DNA of 64,000 nt, taken from NCBI RefSeq assembly GCF_017948405.1, contig NZ_CP072844.1, forward strand, positions 496,001 through 560,000, read 5' to 3'. Each line of letters opens with the position of its first letter. Position 1 is the first letter of the stretch. Source of the stretch: Psychrosphaera aestuarii. Lineage in GTDB: Bacteria; Pseudomonadota; Gammaproteobacteria; Enterobacterales; Alteromonadaceae. The notes under the pieces are model-generated. The model did not search any database. It was not told the origin of the DNA and saw only the letters and a list, made by a program, of their open reading frames with translations. Positions 56,685 through 64,000 of this stretch are shown here, in pieces. The position numbers were made by a program, and so were the translations under genes.

Positions 56685-58409
56685 ATGGCGGCTCCAAAAT
56701 TAAAGAAACGATTGGGTGACCTGTTAGTTGATGAGGAAATCATCAGCAATGATCAATTGATGTCGGCGCTGTCGGCACAAAAAGAATCTGGCCGAAAACT
56801 TGGCTCTGTACTAATAGACTCAGGTTTTATAACGGAAGAGCAGTTGTTACGCTTTTTAGCGCAACAGTTAAACCTTCGTTTCATTAATATCGCTAACGCA
56901 CAAATTGATCCTAAGCTTGCCTCCGAGCTATCTGAGGTTCACGCGCGCAGACTTCGAGCGCTAGTACTAGAAAGTACAGAAGATAGCGTGACGATTGGCA
57001 TGTCGGATCCAGCAGACTTGTCGGCTATTGAGCAGCTATCAAACCTGTTTGGCTCTAAATCTATTGAGATTGTCGCGGTTCGTGAAAGTCAGCTCCTATC
57101 TGCATTTGACTCACTGTACCGCAGAACAAAAGAAATTGAGCAATTTGCTCACCAACTGCAAGCGGAATATGAAGAAAGCGCTGATTTTGATTTTGCTGCA
57201 ATGGACGGTGGTGAAGAGGGTGATACAGTTGTTGCCAAGTTACTTCGCTCATTATTCGAGGATGCCGTTCAGGTCCGCGCATCTGATATTCATATTGAGC
57301 CAGATAAAAATAGCCTACGAATTCGTACACGTGTTGATGGCATTTTGCAGGAAAGCATCTTAAATGAAGTGAACATTGCACCTGCCCTTGTCTTGCGCTT
57401 GAAGCTAGTTGCTGGCTTAGATATTTCGGAAAAACGTTTACCTCAAGACGGTCGATTTCATATCAAAGTTAAAGGGCATGAAATAGATGTTCGTATTTCG
57501 ACTATGCCAATTCAACATGGTGAGTCGGTGGTAATGCGACTACTAGATCAATCTGCCGGTCTATTAAGTTTAGAAGCGACGGGTATGCCACCTCACATTC
57601 TTATGAAAGTAAGAAAGTTGGTGAAAAGTCCAAACGGAATGTTTTTAGTTACTGGGCCAACAGGTTCTGGTAAAACAACGACGCTATATGGTTGTTTGAG
57701 TGAACTTAATAATGCTGAGAGTAAAATCATCACGGTAGAAGATCCAGTTGAGTATCAACTACCACGCATTAACCAAGTACAAATAAATACCAAGATCAAT
57801 TTGTCATTCTCTTCTGTATTAAGAACGGCATTACGTCAAGATCCAGATGTAATTATGGTCGGTGAGATTCGAGATCAAGAGACCGCAGAAATTGGTTTGC
57901 GAGCCGCATTAACTGGACACATGGTTTTATCTACCTTACATACCAACGATGCCATTTCTACTGCATTACGATTAATTGATATGGGCGCAGCACCATACTT
58001 AGTTGCAAGCTCTTTGCGCGCAGTACTTGCGCAGCGACTAGTTAGGCGAGTCTGTGATGTGTGCAAAACCGATTATACTCCTGATCCACAAGAGTTAACG
58101 TGGGTTTCAAATATTGCTCGTAAAGACATGAGTGGCGCTAAGTTTAGCCATGGTACTGGTTGTCAAAATTGTAACGGTACAGGCTATAAAGGGCGAGTTG
58201 GTATTTATGAATTATTAGAAATGACTAATGAGACACTGATATCGGCGTTACGTAACGGTGATACGGAAGCATTCTCAAACGCTGCAAAAGCACTACCGGG
58301 TTATCAAACGCTTGGTCAAGCCGCTTTAGATTATGCTCAAGAAGGCATAACTAGCATTAAAGAAGTGTTACGAATTTCGGAAGTAGTTGCAGATACTGCA
58401 ACGTACTAA
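56685..58409 (+). CDS. mshE: MSHA extension ATPase MshE with c-di-GMP-binding N-domain
   Basis: 574-residue hexameric assembly ATPase (GspE/PilB family). Two MshEN motifs, at about 9-32 (RLGDLLVDEEIISNDQLMSA) and about 39-62 (KLGSVLIDSGFITEEQLLRF), match the 24-residue c-di-GMP site (RLG-x2-L..QL). Walker A GPTGSGKTTTLYG (about 323-335), Asp box ITVEDPVEY, Walker B IMVGEIRD, and a zinc site with CDVC (about 452) and CQNC. It drives MshA polymerisation and its activity is raised by c-di-GMP. 2 nt after mshN. Confidence 0.96.
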   Translation: MAAPKLKKRLGDLLVDEEIISNDQLMSALSAQKESGRKLGSVLIDSGFITEEQLLRFLAQQLNLRFINIANAQIDPKLASELSEVHARRLRALVLESTEDSVTIGMSDPADLSAIEQLSNLFGSKSIEIVAVRESQLLSAFDSLYRRTKEIEQFAHQLQAEYEESADFDFAAMDGGEEGDTVVAKLLRSLFEDAVQVRASDIHIEPDKNSLRIRTRVDGILQESILNEVNIAPALVLRLKLVAGLDISEKRLPQDGRFHIKVKGHEIDVRISTMPIQHGESVVMRLLDQSAGLLSLEATGMPPHILMKVRKLVKSPNGMFLVTGPTGSGKTTTLYGCLSELNNAESKIITVEDPVEYQLPRINQVQINTKINLSFSSVLRTALRQDPDVIMVGEIRDQETAEIGLRAALTGHMVLSTLHTNDAISTALRLIDMGAAPYLVASSLRAVLAQRLVRRVCDVCKTDYTPDPQELTWVSNIARKDMSGAKFSHGTGCQNCNGTGYKGRVGIYELLEMTNETLISALRNGDTEAFSNAAKALPGYQTLGQAALDYAQEGITSIKEVLRISEVVADTATY

Positions 58410-58423
58410 GGTTGGATTGAACG

Positions 58424-59641
58424 ATGCCATTTTTCTTGTATGAAGCAAAAGATGCCAAAGGCAAGAGCATTCGAGGCCAGATTGAAGCCACGAATGAAGG
58501 TGCAGCCGCTGACGTATTATTAGCGCGTCAGGAGTACCCGACGAAAATTACGTTAACTGAGGAAAAGGAAGAGGGCTCCGGTTTATTCGATAACCTTTTT
58601 GATCGAGTCACGACTCAGCATCTAGTTGTTTTTTCGAGACAAATGTATTCGCTTACTAAAGCGGGTATTCCTATGATAAGAGCAATTTTAGGCTTAGCGG
58701 ATAGCTCGACTAATAAAGCTTTAGGTCGTACACTTGCAGATGTTGCTCAACAATTAGAACGAGGTCGTTCGTTGTCGGCCGCGATGGCAAGTCACCCTAA
58801 AATCTTTCCGCGTTTAGCGATAAGTATTGTTCATGTAGGTGAAAATACCGGTCGATTAGAAGATGCATTTTTACAGTTAGCTGAATACTTTGAGCGTGAT
58901 GAAGAAACGAGAAAGCGCATCAAGTCAGCTATGCGTTATCCAACCACGGTTTTAGTCGTAATAGTTATCGCTATGTTTGTATTAAATTTATTAGTGATAC
59001 CAACGTTCGCGACCATGTTCTCAAAACTAGGCGCAGACTTACCTTTAGCAACCAAGATCTTAATTGGCACTTCAAATTTCTTTGTTAATTATTGGCAGTG
59101 GTTGTTTATATTTATTATTGGCAGTATTTTGATATTCAATAGCTGGCGAAAGTCAGCATCGGGACAATTACGCTGGGATAAAATTAAATTATCGATACCT
59201 TTTGTTGGCTCAATTATTGAACGAAGCCTATTAGGGCGATACGCTCGAAGTTTCTCAATGATATTAGAGTCTGGAGTGCCTATGACTTCTGGCTTGTCAC
59301 TAGTTGCAGAGGCGGTCGATAACAAGTTTATGGAAACGCAAATCAAAGAAATGCGCCGTAACATAGAAAAGGGCGACTCTTTGTTGAGAGTATCTGTAAG
59401 TAGTAATTTGTTTTCACCATTAGTGTTACAAATGGTGGCGGTAGGTGAAGAAACTGGACGAGTGGATGAACTGTTGAAAGAGGCTGCTGATTATTATGAA
59501 CGAGAAGTTGATTTTGATTTAAAGAGTTTAACAGCAAAGATAGAGCCGATATTAATAGGTTTTGTGGCAATTATGGTTGGTGTGCTAGCTCTCGGTATAT
59601 TTACACCTATGTGGGACATGATGTCTGCATTCAAAGGTTAG
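58424..59641 (+). CDS. mshG: MSHA platform protein MshG (GspF/PilC family)
   Basis: 405-residue polytopic inner-membrane platform protein. Two GspF domains (about 68-190 and 271-393), with three membrane helices near 170-190, 215-240 and 375-395. Typical stretches are LVVFSRQMYSLTKAGIPMIR and LGRYARSFSMILESGVPMTS. It turns ATPase motion into pilin insertion. It lies 14 nt after mshE and 3 nt before mshF. Confidence 0.95.
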   Translation: MPFFLYEAKDAKGKSIRGQIEATNEGAAADVLLARQEYPTKITLTEEKEEGSGLFDNLFDRVTTQHLVVFSRQMYSLTKAGIPMIRAILGLADSSTNKALGRTLADVAQQLERGRSLSAAMASHPKIFPRLAISIVHVGENTGRLEDAFLQLAEYFERDEETRKRIKSAMRYPTTVLVVIVIAMFVLNLLVIPTFATMFSKLGADLPLATKILIGTSNFFVNYWQWLFIFIIGSILIFNSWRKSASGQLRWDKIKLSIPFVGSIIERSLLGRYARSFSMILESGVPMTSGLSLVAEAVDNKFMETQIKEMRRNIEKGDSLLRVSVSSNLFSPLVLQMVAVGEETGRVDELLKEAADYYEREVDFDLKSLTAKIEPILIGFVAIMVGVLALGIFTPMWDMMSAFKG

Positions 59642-59644
59642 TAG

Positions 59645-60151
59645 ATGAAAAATCTGCGGCAACAAGAAGAGTCATTAACAGAACACTGGTTTTTTCGAGT
59701 GTTAATCGGACTTATGCTAATTGCTGTGTTGTTTTTTACTGCTAGTCGCTATTTGTCAGACGTATATGACGATGTGGGCGAATACAAAGCATCATTAATG
59801 GCGGATAGATTTGTAAAGTCGGTTAGCCATATGCATCAACAATGGATTACCACGGGCAAGCCAACGCTTATGACGCTCGATTATTATGAAACTGCGAGCA
59901 GCTCAAAAGAAATTGAAGTGCAGATGAATAAATCTGGTTGGCCATTGAATATTGGTACAGATTCGGGCTTGTTGAATTGCGAGCAACTTTGGATTTATTT
60001 TGCCGAAACGGAATTAATAGAAAGTGACGCATCAACAATTGAAATTGTACAGCAACGTACATCGTGTTCTTACTATTGGCAAAGCGGTGGCGTTAATAAA
60101 AAAGTACTTGAATATGATGTACATGTCGGTCGAATGACTCAGAACCATTAA
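59645..60151 (+). CDS. mshF: MSHA biogenesis protein MshF
   Basis: 168 residues with one N-terminal membrane segment (about 17-38, FFRVLIGLMLIAVLFFTASR) and a small periplasmic part containing two Cys (about 118 and 139). It matches MshF by position and architecture. Function unproven in detail. A1 nt-sized gap pattern with mshG (3 nt) keeps it in the operon; 95 nt follow before mshB, where a separate promoter is possible. Confidence 0.82.
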   Translation: MKNLRQQEESLTEHWFFRVLIGLMLIAVLFFTASRYLSDVYDDVGEYKASLMADRFVKSVSHMHQQWITTGKPTLMTLDYYETASSSKEIEVQMNKSGWPLNIGTDSGLLNCEQLWIYFAETELIESDASTIEIVQQRTSCSYYWQSGGVNKKVLEYDVHVGRMTQNH

Positions 60152-60246
60152 TTTCCTGATAAATTTACCGATATAGTAGGATAACTGTTTTAACAACGAC
60201 AATTTTTATATAGACTAAATTTAAATTTTTACTGAGGTTTTAAAAA

Positions 60247-60810
60247 ATGAAAAGACAACAAGGTTTTACGTTAATCGAGCTAGTAATCGTTGTGATTATT
60301 CTTGGTTTCTTAGGTGCAGCTGCTGTACCTCGTTTATTAGATGTGACAGACGATGCACGTGACGCTTCAGTAGAAGGTGTTGCTGGTGGATTTGCTAGTG
60401 CAGTTGGCCTTGTTCGTGCTGAATGGGAACTAGCTGGGCGTCCAAGCGGTAATACAAATATTAATTACGATGGTATTGCATTAGACGTAACAGATTCAGG
60501 TTACCCTGCTGGTAATTCAAATGAAGCAACAGCGTCAGCAATGACAGCTTCAAGCTGTGAGTTTGTATTCCAAAGCATGTTCCAGTCTGCGCCTACAACG
60601 GTAATTGCAGATGGTGCTAACACTTATGATGGCGAACGTTACATTGTCCGTTTTTCTGCAAACAATGAGTGCCAGTTTGTCTTAGCTCAAGGTTTAGAAA
60701 ATGGTGACACAATATCTGCAACCTATGTAAATAACGGTGCGACAACTGCTGATCGTCAAGGTTTTGAATATAATGCCGATAACGGTCAAATTACAGTATT
60801 CAAAAACTAG
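60247..60810 (+). CDS. mshB: Type IV pilin MshB
   Basis: 187-residue type IV prepilin with a short basic leader MKRQQG cut before Phe by PilD/VcpD, then the hydrophobic helix FTLIELVIVVIILGFLGAAA, with Glu5 present. The globular domain has two Cys (about 97 and 138) for a disulfide. By order it is MshB, a minor or alternative MSHA pilin. 12 nt before mshA. TGAGG precedes the ATG. Confidence 0.92.
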   Translation: MKRQQGFTLIELVIVVIILGFLGAAAVPRLLDVTDDARDASVEGVAGGFASAVGLVRAEWELAGRPSGNTNINYDGIALDVTDSGYPAGNSNEATASAMTASSCEFVFQSMFQSAPTTVIADGANTYDGERYIVRFSANNECQFVLAQGLENGDTISATYVNNGATTADRQGFEYNADNGQITVFKN

Positions 60811-60822
60811 TAAGGATATACG

Positions 60823-61341
60823 ATGAAAAACACTCAACAAGGTTTCACGTTAATCGAGCTGATTATCGTAATTGTTATTTTAGGTATTCTAGCCGTTACT
60901 GCTTCACCTAAGTTTTTAGATTTACAGGGTGATGCTAAAGCCTCTACTGTTCAAGGTCTATCTGCATCTTTAAAAAGCGCATCGAACATTGTTTATTCAA
61001 AAGCGTTAGTGCAAGGTAAAGCAAATGCTGCGACTGAGACGACAACAAATCCAGCTATTTCTGTTATTTACGGTTACCCAGCTGCTGAATCTATGGCCGC
61101 TATTTTAGATATTTCTCAAGTAGCAGCTTCAAATTCGGCAGTAGCTGAAGGCATTGATTGGGAAGTTGCAGTAAATTCTGGCGGCACAGCGGCTCGAATC
61201 TACCCAGCAGGTTCTTATGATGGCGATGCTGCATTTTCTAGTGACACAGCATGTTATGTAGAGTTTACAGAAGCATCTGCGTCAGGTAGTCCAGCAGTAA
61301 TAACTCCAGCATCTGTAACATTAACAACAAGCGGTTGTTAA
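60823..61341 (+). CDS. mshA: Major MSHA pilin MshA
   Basis: 172-residue major pilin. Leader MKNTQQG, then FTLIELIIVIVILGILAVTA with Glu5. The globular domain is Ala/Ser/Thr-rich, with C-terminal disulfide pair Cys141-like (DTACYVEF) and the last residue Cys (TTSGC). Immediately followed by a hairpin that limits transcription into mshC, which fits the high dose needed for the major pilin. Start has AAGGATATACG upstream. Confidence 0.94.
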   Translation: MKNTQQGFTLIELIIVIVILGILAVTASPKFLDLQGDAKASTVQGLSASLKSASNIVYSKALVQGKANAATETTTNPAISVIYGYPAAESMAAILDISQVAASNSAVAEGIDWEVAVNSGGTAARIYPAGSYDGDAAFSSDTACYVEFTEASASGSPAVITPASVTLTTSGC

Positions 61342-61362
61342 GTTAGACGATTGTAAATATAT

Positions 61363-61387
61363 AGAGGCAAAATCTTTGCCTCTTTTT
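61363..61387 (+). terminator. Hairpin terminator/attenuator between mshA and mshC
   Basis: Perfect 9-bp stem AGAGGCAAA/TTTGCCTCT (61363-61371 and 61375-61383) with loop ATC, then TTTT. It sits 22 nt after the mshA stop, inside the msh operon. Confidence 0.8.
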
Positions 61388-61404
61388 AATCAGAGGTTCC
61401 GATA

Positions 61405-61932
61405 TTGAGGAGCAAATTGATCAAGTCAGCGGGTTTTACACTTGTTGAATTAATCGTAGTAATTCTCCTGATTTCAGTATTAGGGATCACCGTATTGCCA
61501 AAACTGCAAGGCACCTCTGAATATCAACTCATTTCCCAACGCGATCAACTGGTGTCTTTATTAAGAACCGTTCAATCTCGCGCAATGCAAAACACTCAAG
61601 ATGATACGTTTACATGTCACCGAGTTTTATTTCTAGCCGATAAAATAGGCTTGTCTGCCCAAATTACGGCAGGCGCCAATACCGGTGGTTGCGCTACAGG
61701 CGTTGTGGATACAAGCAATAATCAAACACTAGATTTTTTGGTTATTGAAGAGCTATCAAGTTATACGGCGACAAACCGTCAAGGAAGCGCCATCTCTACA
61801 ATAGATTTTGATAGTTGGGGGCGTGCCATTACGAATGTCGGAAATTGCACAAAGCCAGGCTGCAAAATTACAATAGAGACTAATTACGCGGTGTGTATTA
61901 ACAACCAAGGTTATATCAATGTTTGTCAATAA
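61405..61932 (+). CDS. mshC: MSHA minor pilin MshC
   Basis: 175-residue minor pilin with leader ending SAG before FTLVELIVVILLISVLGI. No ATG is available: starts are TTG at 61405 (RBS AGAGG) or TTG at 61417 (GAGGAG, spacer 4 nt, giving the compact leader MIKSAG). Several cysteines occur in the globular part (for example FTCHRVLF and NCTKPGCK). It overlaps mshD by 14 nt. Minor pilins prime pilus assembly. Confidence 0.88.
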   Translation: MRSKLIKSAGFTLVELIVVILLISVLGITVLPKLQGTSEYQLISQRDQLVSLLRTVQSRAMQNTQDDTFTCHRVLFLADKIGLSAQITAGANTGGCATGVVDTSNNQTLDFLVIEELSSYTATNRQGSAISTIDFDSWGRAITNVGNCTKPGCKITIETNYAVCINNQGYINVCQ

Positions 61933-62473
61933 TAAGGGATTTACATTAATTGAACTTATTGTCGGAATAGTTGCCTTATCCGCGGCATTGCTGTTACTTA
62001 CTGGAGTGTTGGTCCCACAGGCAGAAAAAAGTACGAATCCTTGGTTTCAGGTACGCTCAGCAGAATTAGCCCAGTCTATAATGAATGAAATAAATGCACG
62101 TCGCTATGACGAGAATTCTCCGACTGGAGGTAGCTTAATTCGTTGTGATGAGGCGGGTGGAACGGCATGCGTAACTGCGCTCCCTGTTTGCCCAACTCCG
62201 GGACAACCCCGCGATTGGGTAGAGGAGAACAGTCGAGATGTTTATGATGATATTGACGACTTTCATTGTTTAAGCCTTTTGGGCGATCAAATCACGAACA
62301 TAGAAAACACCAGTTTATTGGAAGTATATAGAGCATTTACGGTCAATGTTTATGTTACTTATGCGGGTAATGACCTTGGTTTAAATCCGAGATTAGCGAA
62401 ACGAATTACGGTCTCAGTAACACCACCAAAAGGTGAAGTTATCAGTTACACGTCATACAGGACTAACTATTAA
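61919..62473 (+). CDS. mshD: MSHA minor pilin MshD
   Basis: 184-residue minor pilin. Leader MFVNNKG, then FTLIELIVGIVALSAALLLL with Glu5. It has Cys residues near 74, 83 and 90 (CDEAGGTACVTALPVC). Overlaps mshC by 14 nt and shares one base with mshO (TAATG). Confidence 0.9.
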   Translation: MFVNNKGFTLIELIVGIVALSAALLLLTGVLVPQAEKSTNPWFQVRSAELAQSIMNEINARRYDENSPTGGSLIRCDEAGGTACVTALPVCPTPGQPRDWVEENSRDVYDDIDDFHCLSLLGDQITNIENTSLLEVYRAFTVNVYVTYAGNDLGLNPRLAKRITVSVTPPKGEVISYTSYRTNY

Positions 62474-63297
62474 TGACCAAGTTAGCACGGCGTGATGATA
62501 ACCAAGGTTTTACTTTGATAGAGCTAGTACTCGTCATTGTGATTCTGGGCATATTAGCAATTGCAACATCAAAGTTTATTGTGTTTGGCACACAAATCTA
62601 TTTGCAAGCAACCGATCGCCAACATGTACTAAGTAAAAGTCGTTTTGTTGTAGAGCGACTAACCAGAGAGTTAAGAGCTAGTGTGCCAAATAGCGTGAGG
62701 ATTTCACCAGATAGAGCCTGTATAAACTTTGTACCAATTAAAGCATCAGGGGCGTACCGAGATGATGCAAATGCTATCCAACCGCCGTTTTCACCAAAGG
62801 CTGGGACAGAAATTGATATTGTAAGTTGGTCAGGCAGTTATGCTCTAAATGATCGTTTTTATGTGTTTCCGCAAACATCTCGTGATATTTATTTATCAGA
62901 TACTCAGTGGGCGTCTATTTCAACTGCAACACCAAATCCTACAAGCCCCAACTATCGTATAACGCTTACTAGGAATAATACGTTTCCATTTTCATCGCCA
63001 AATAAACGTTTTTATACGGCGCGAACGTCGGTTTATTATTGTTTAGCTAATAATAGTATTTACCGATATGAGCAGCCGTCGATATCAGGCTTTTTCTTTC
63101 CCGCAAACGTGGTTGCGGCATTTGGAGACTTAATGGCCGAAGGTTTAACGAATGACTTAGCGCTAGAGCCACCTTTTAATTATAGACCTGGGGCTTTGTA
63201 TCGAAACTCTGTGGTGAACTTGTATTTTGAATTTGCCGCAAATCAAAGTGAAAATATGTTTTTTAATCAAGAGGTACATATTCCAAATGTTCCTTAA
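62473..63297 (+). CDS. mshO: MSHA minor pilin MshO (PilW-like)
   Basis: 274-residue minor pilin with a longer leader MTKLARRDDNQG, then FTLIELVLVIVILGILAIAT. Large globular part with two Cys (RACINFVPIK and YYCLANN). PilW-type role in initiating pili. It overlaps mshP by 11 nt. Confidence 0.9.
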   Translation: MTKLARRDDNQGFTLIELVLVIVILGILAIATSKFIVFGTQIYLQATDRQHVLSKSRFVVERLTRELRASVPNSVRISPDRACINFVPIKASGAYRDDANAIQPPFSPKAGTEIDIVSWSGSYALNDRFYVFPQTSRDIYLSDTQWASISTATPNPTSPNYRITLTRNNTFPFSSPNKRFYTARTSVYYCLANNSIYRYEQPSISGFFFPANVVAAFGDLMAEGLTNDLALEPPFNYRPGALYRNSVVNLYFEFAANQSENMFFNQEVHIPNVP

Positions 63298-63763
63298 TGT
63301 CCGTTCAAATAAAAAAGCGCTTCAACGCGGCAGTAGTTTAATTGTTGCTGTATTTTTAATTGTGGTTTTTGCGATTTTAAGTTTAGGGATCACCCAAACT
63401 ATTTCGTCTAGTACCGATCAGAACATTAATGAAATATTAGGCACGCGAGCTTTGTTAGCAGCGGAGAGTGGCAATGAAATTGCGCTACAGCAATTGTTCC
63501 CAATCAGTGGTGTAGTATCTAGTTGCGTGGCAACACAGCAAACCTATTTTTATACAGATGGATTGCTACATTGTAACGTAGTCACAAGTTGTAAAGAGCA
63601 AACGGTTTCGGATGTTAGCTATTATCAAGTTGTAAGTACCGGCATTTGCAAAGCCTTATTACAGGGATCCAATGTCAATAAACAGTCAATCGATTCAAGA
63701 TGTTTAGCCAATGAGCTATGCGTAAGTAGAACCATAGAAGTTGAGGCAATTGCAAATGAATAA
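63287..63763 (+). CDS. mshP: MSHA protein MshP (PilX-like)
   Basis: 158-residue PilX-like minor pilin component: leader and helix LQRGSSLIVAVFLIVVFAIL, lacking the Glu5 of major pilins. The globular part has a Cys series. The ATG at 63287, with GAGG upstream, was chosen over the frame opening at 63227. Overlaps mshO by 11 nt and mshQ by 8 nt. Confidence 0.85.
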   Translation: MFLNVRSNKKALQRGSSLIVAVFLIVVFAILSLGITQTISSSTDQNINEILGTRALLAAESGNEIALQQLFPISGVVSSCVATQQTYFYTDGLLHCNVVTSCKEQTVSDVSYYQVVSTGICKALLQGSNVNKQSIDSRCLANELCVSRTIEVEAIANE

Positions 63764-64000
63764 CAAATTGCTTTTTTCCATTATGTTTCATTCGTTAGTG
63801 ATATCTACGGCTGCAATTCTGCTTGCTCAACCGGTGCAAGCCGAAGGTTTTGAAGACTCTGTGGTTACCGGCGTAAAAACGCAATACAACGATACGACAT
63901 GGGCAGCGTCAAACTTAATTGATGGCAATGACAGAACACGCTGGTTGAGCCGAGATCAAACTAACGATATTAACTTTCTTTTAAGCTCAACGGGCGATCC
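63756..64000 (+). CDS. mshQ: MSHA protein MshQ, N-terminal fragment (cut by window end)
   Basis: The first 81 codons are visible, the gene running off the right edge. It begins with an apparent signal peptide (about 1-30, hydrophobic IMFHSLVISTAAILLAQPVQA). A segment WAASNLIDGNDRTRWLSR follows, resembling the start of an F5/8-type C (discoidin-like) domain. The position after mshP and the exported large protein it implies fit MshQ, the last MSHA gene. The ATG lies 8 nt inside mshP. C-terminal part not seen. Confidence 0.78.
   Translation, partial: MNNKLLFSIMFHSLVISTAAILLAQPVQAEGFEDSVVTGVKTQYNDTTWAASNLIDGNDRTRWLSRDQTNDINFLLSSTGD

Overview
The window is chromosomal DNA of a marine gammaproteobacterium of the order Alteromonadales. 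The 16S rRNA, the rrn layout with tRNA-Ile and tRNA-Ala in the spacer, the MSHA pilus locus and the many AT-rich, Colwellia/Thalassotalea-like proteins all point to Colwelliaceae; the family-level placement is inference. Genes are densely packed on both strands, and most blocks keep gammaproteobacterial gene order.

Layout. 1-2013: 3' part of a TonB-dependent receptor with histidine-rich, probably metal-binding loops. 1981-7122: a housekeeping block (TIGR02444 family, yheS, yheV, slyX, a WD40 lipoprotein, fkpA). 7187-11242: an unknown membrane-anchored protein, rsd, nudC, hemE. 11417-14901: sthA, an acyl desaturase and its probable repressor fabR, with a FabR-like operator between the last two. 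15131-16483: a compact four-gene operon of unknown function with an XRE-type regulator. 16631-18263: trmA and an RRM protein with an N-terminal membrane region. 18387-24147: a complete rRNA operon with two tandem promoters, boxA elements, processing stems and a terminator. 24223-26584: yajQ, an unknown gene, and dusA behind a switch-like GC-rich leader. 26755-31079: two tiny genes, a 161-nt perfect heptamer repeat, a PspA/PspC envelope-stress operon, then a PCu(A)C copper chaperone, a DUF2333 protein and an outer-membrane barrel. 31092-34389: a TIGR03899 protein and a REC-DUF3369-GGDEF-EAL protein. 34400-43408: uvrA and ssb, separated by a PEP-CTERM protein, PrsT and an MFS transporter. 43450-47100: an accessory patch with a broken RecD-like helicase, a Sel1-repeat lipoprotein and a small secreted protein. 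47440-64000: the MSHA type IV pilus cluster (csrD/mshH, then mshI to mshQ), with a PLP-dependent enzyme gene inserted between mshH and mshI.

How the parts work together. The MSHA genes encode a complete type IV pilus machine: inner-membrane platform (MshI, MshI2, MshJ, MshG), secretin (MshL), ATPases (MshE, MshM), and major and minor pilins (MshA, B, C, D, O, P), with the start of the tip/adhesin-like MshQ at the right edge. MshE carries two c-di-GMP-binding MshEN motifs, and the window also holds an EAL phosphodiesterase with a dead GGDEF and a CsrD-type protein with both sites dead, so c-di-GMP and Csr signalling converge here. The desaturase/fabR pair looks like a self-contained membrane-fluidity circuit. 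No insertion sequence, prophage or CRISPR array was seen. The least explained parts are the XRE operon at 15131-16483, the heptamer tract upstream of pspA, the dusA leader and the unknown genes at 7187, 24870 and 46523.
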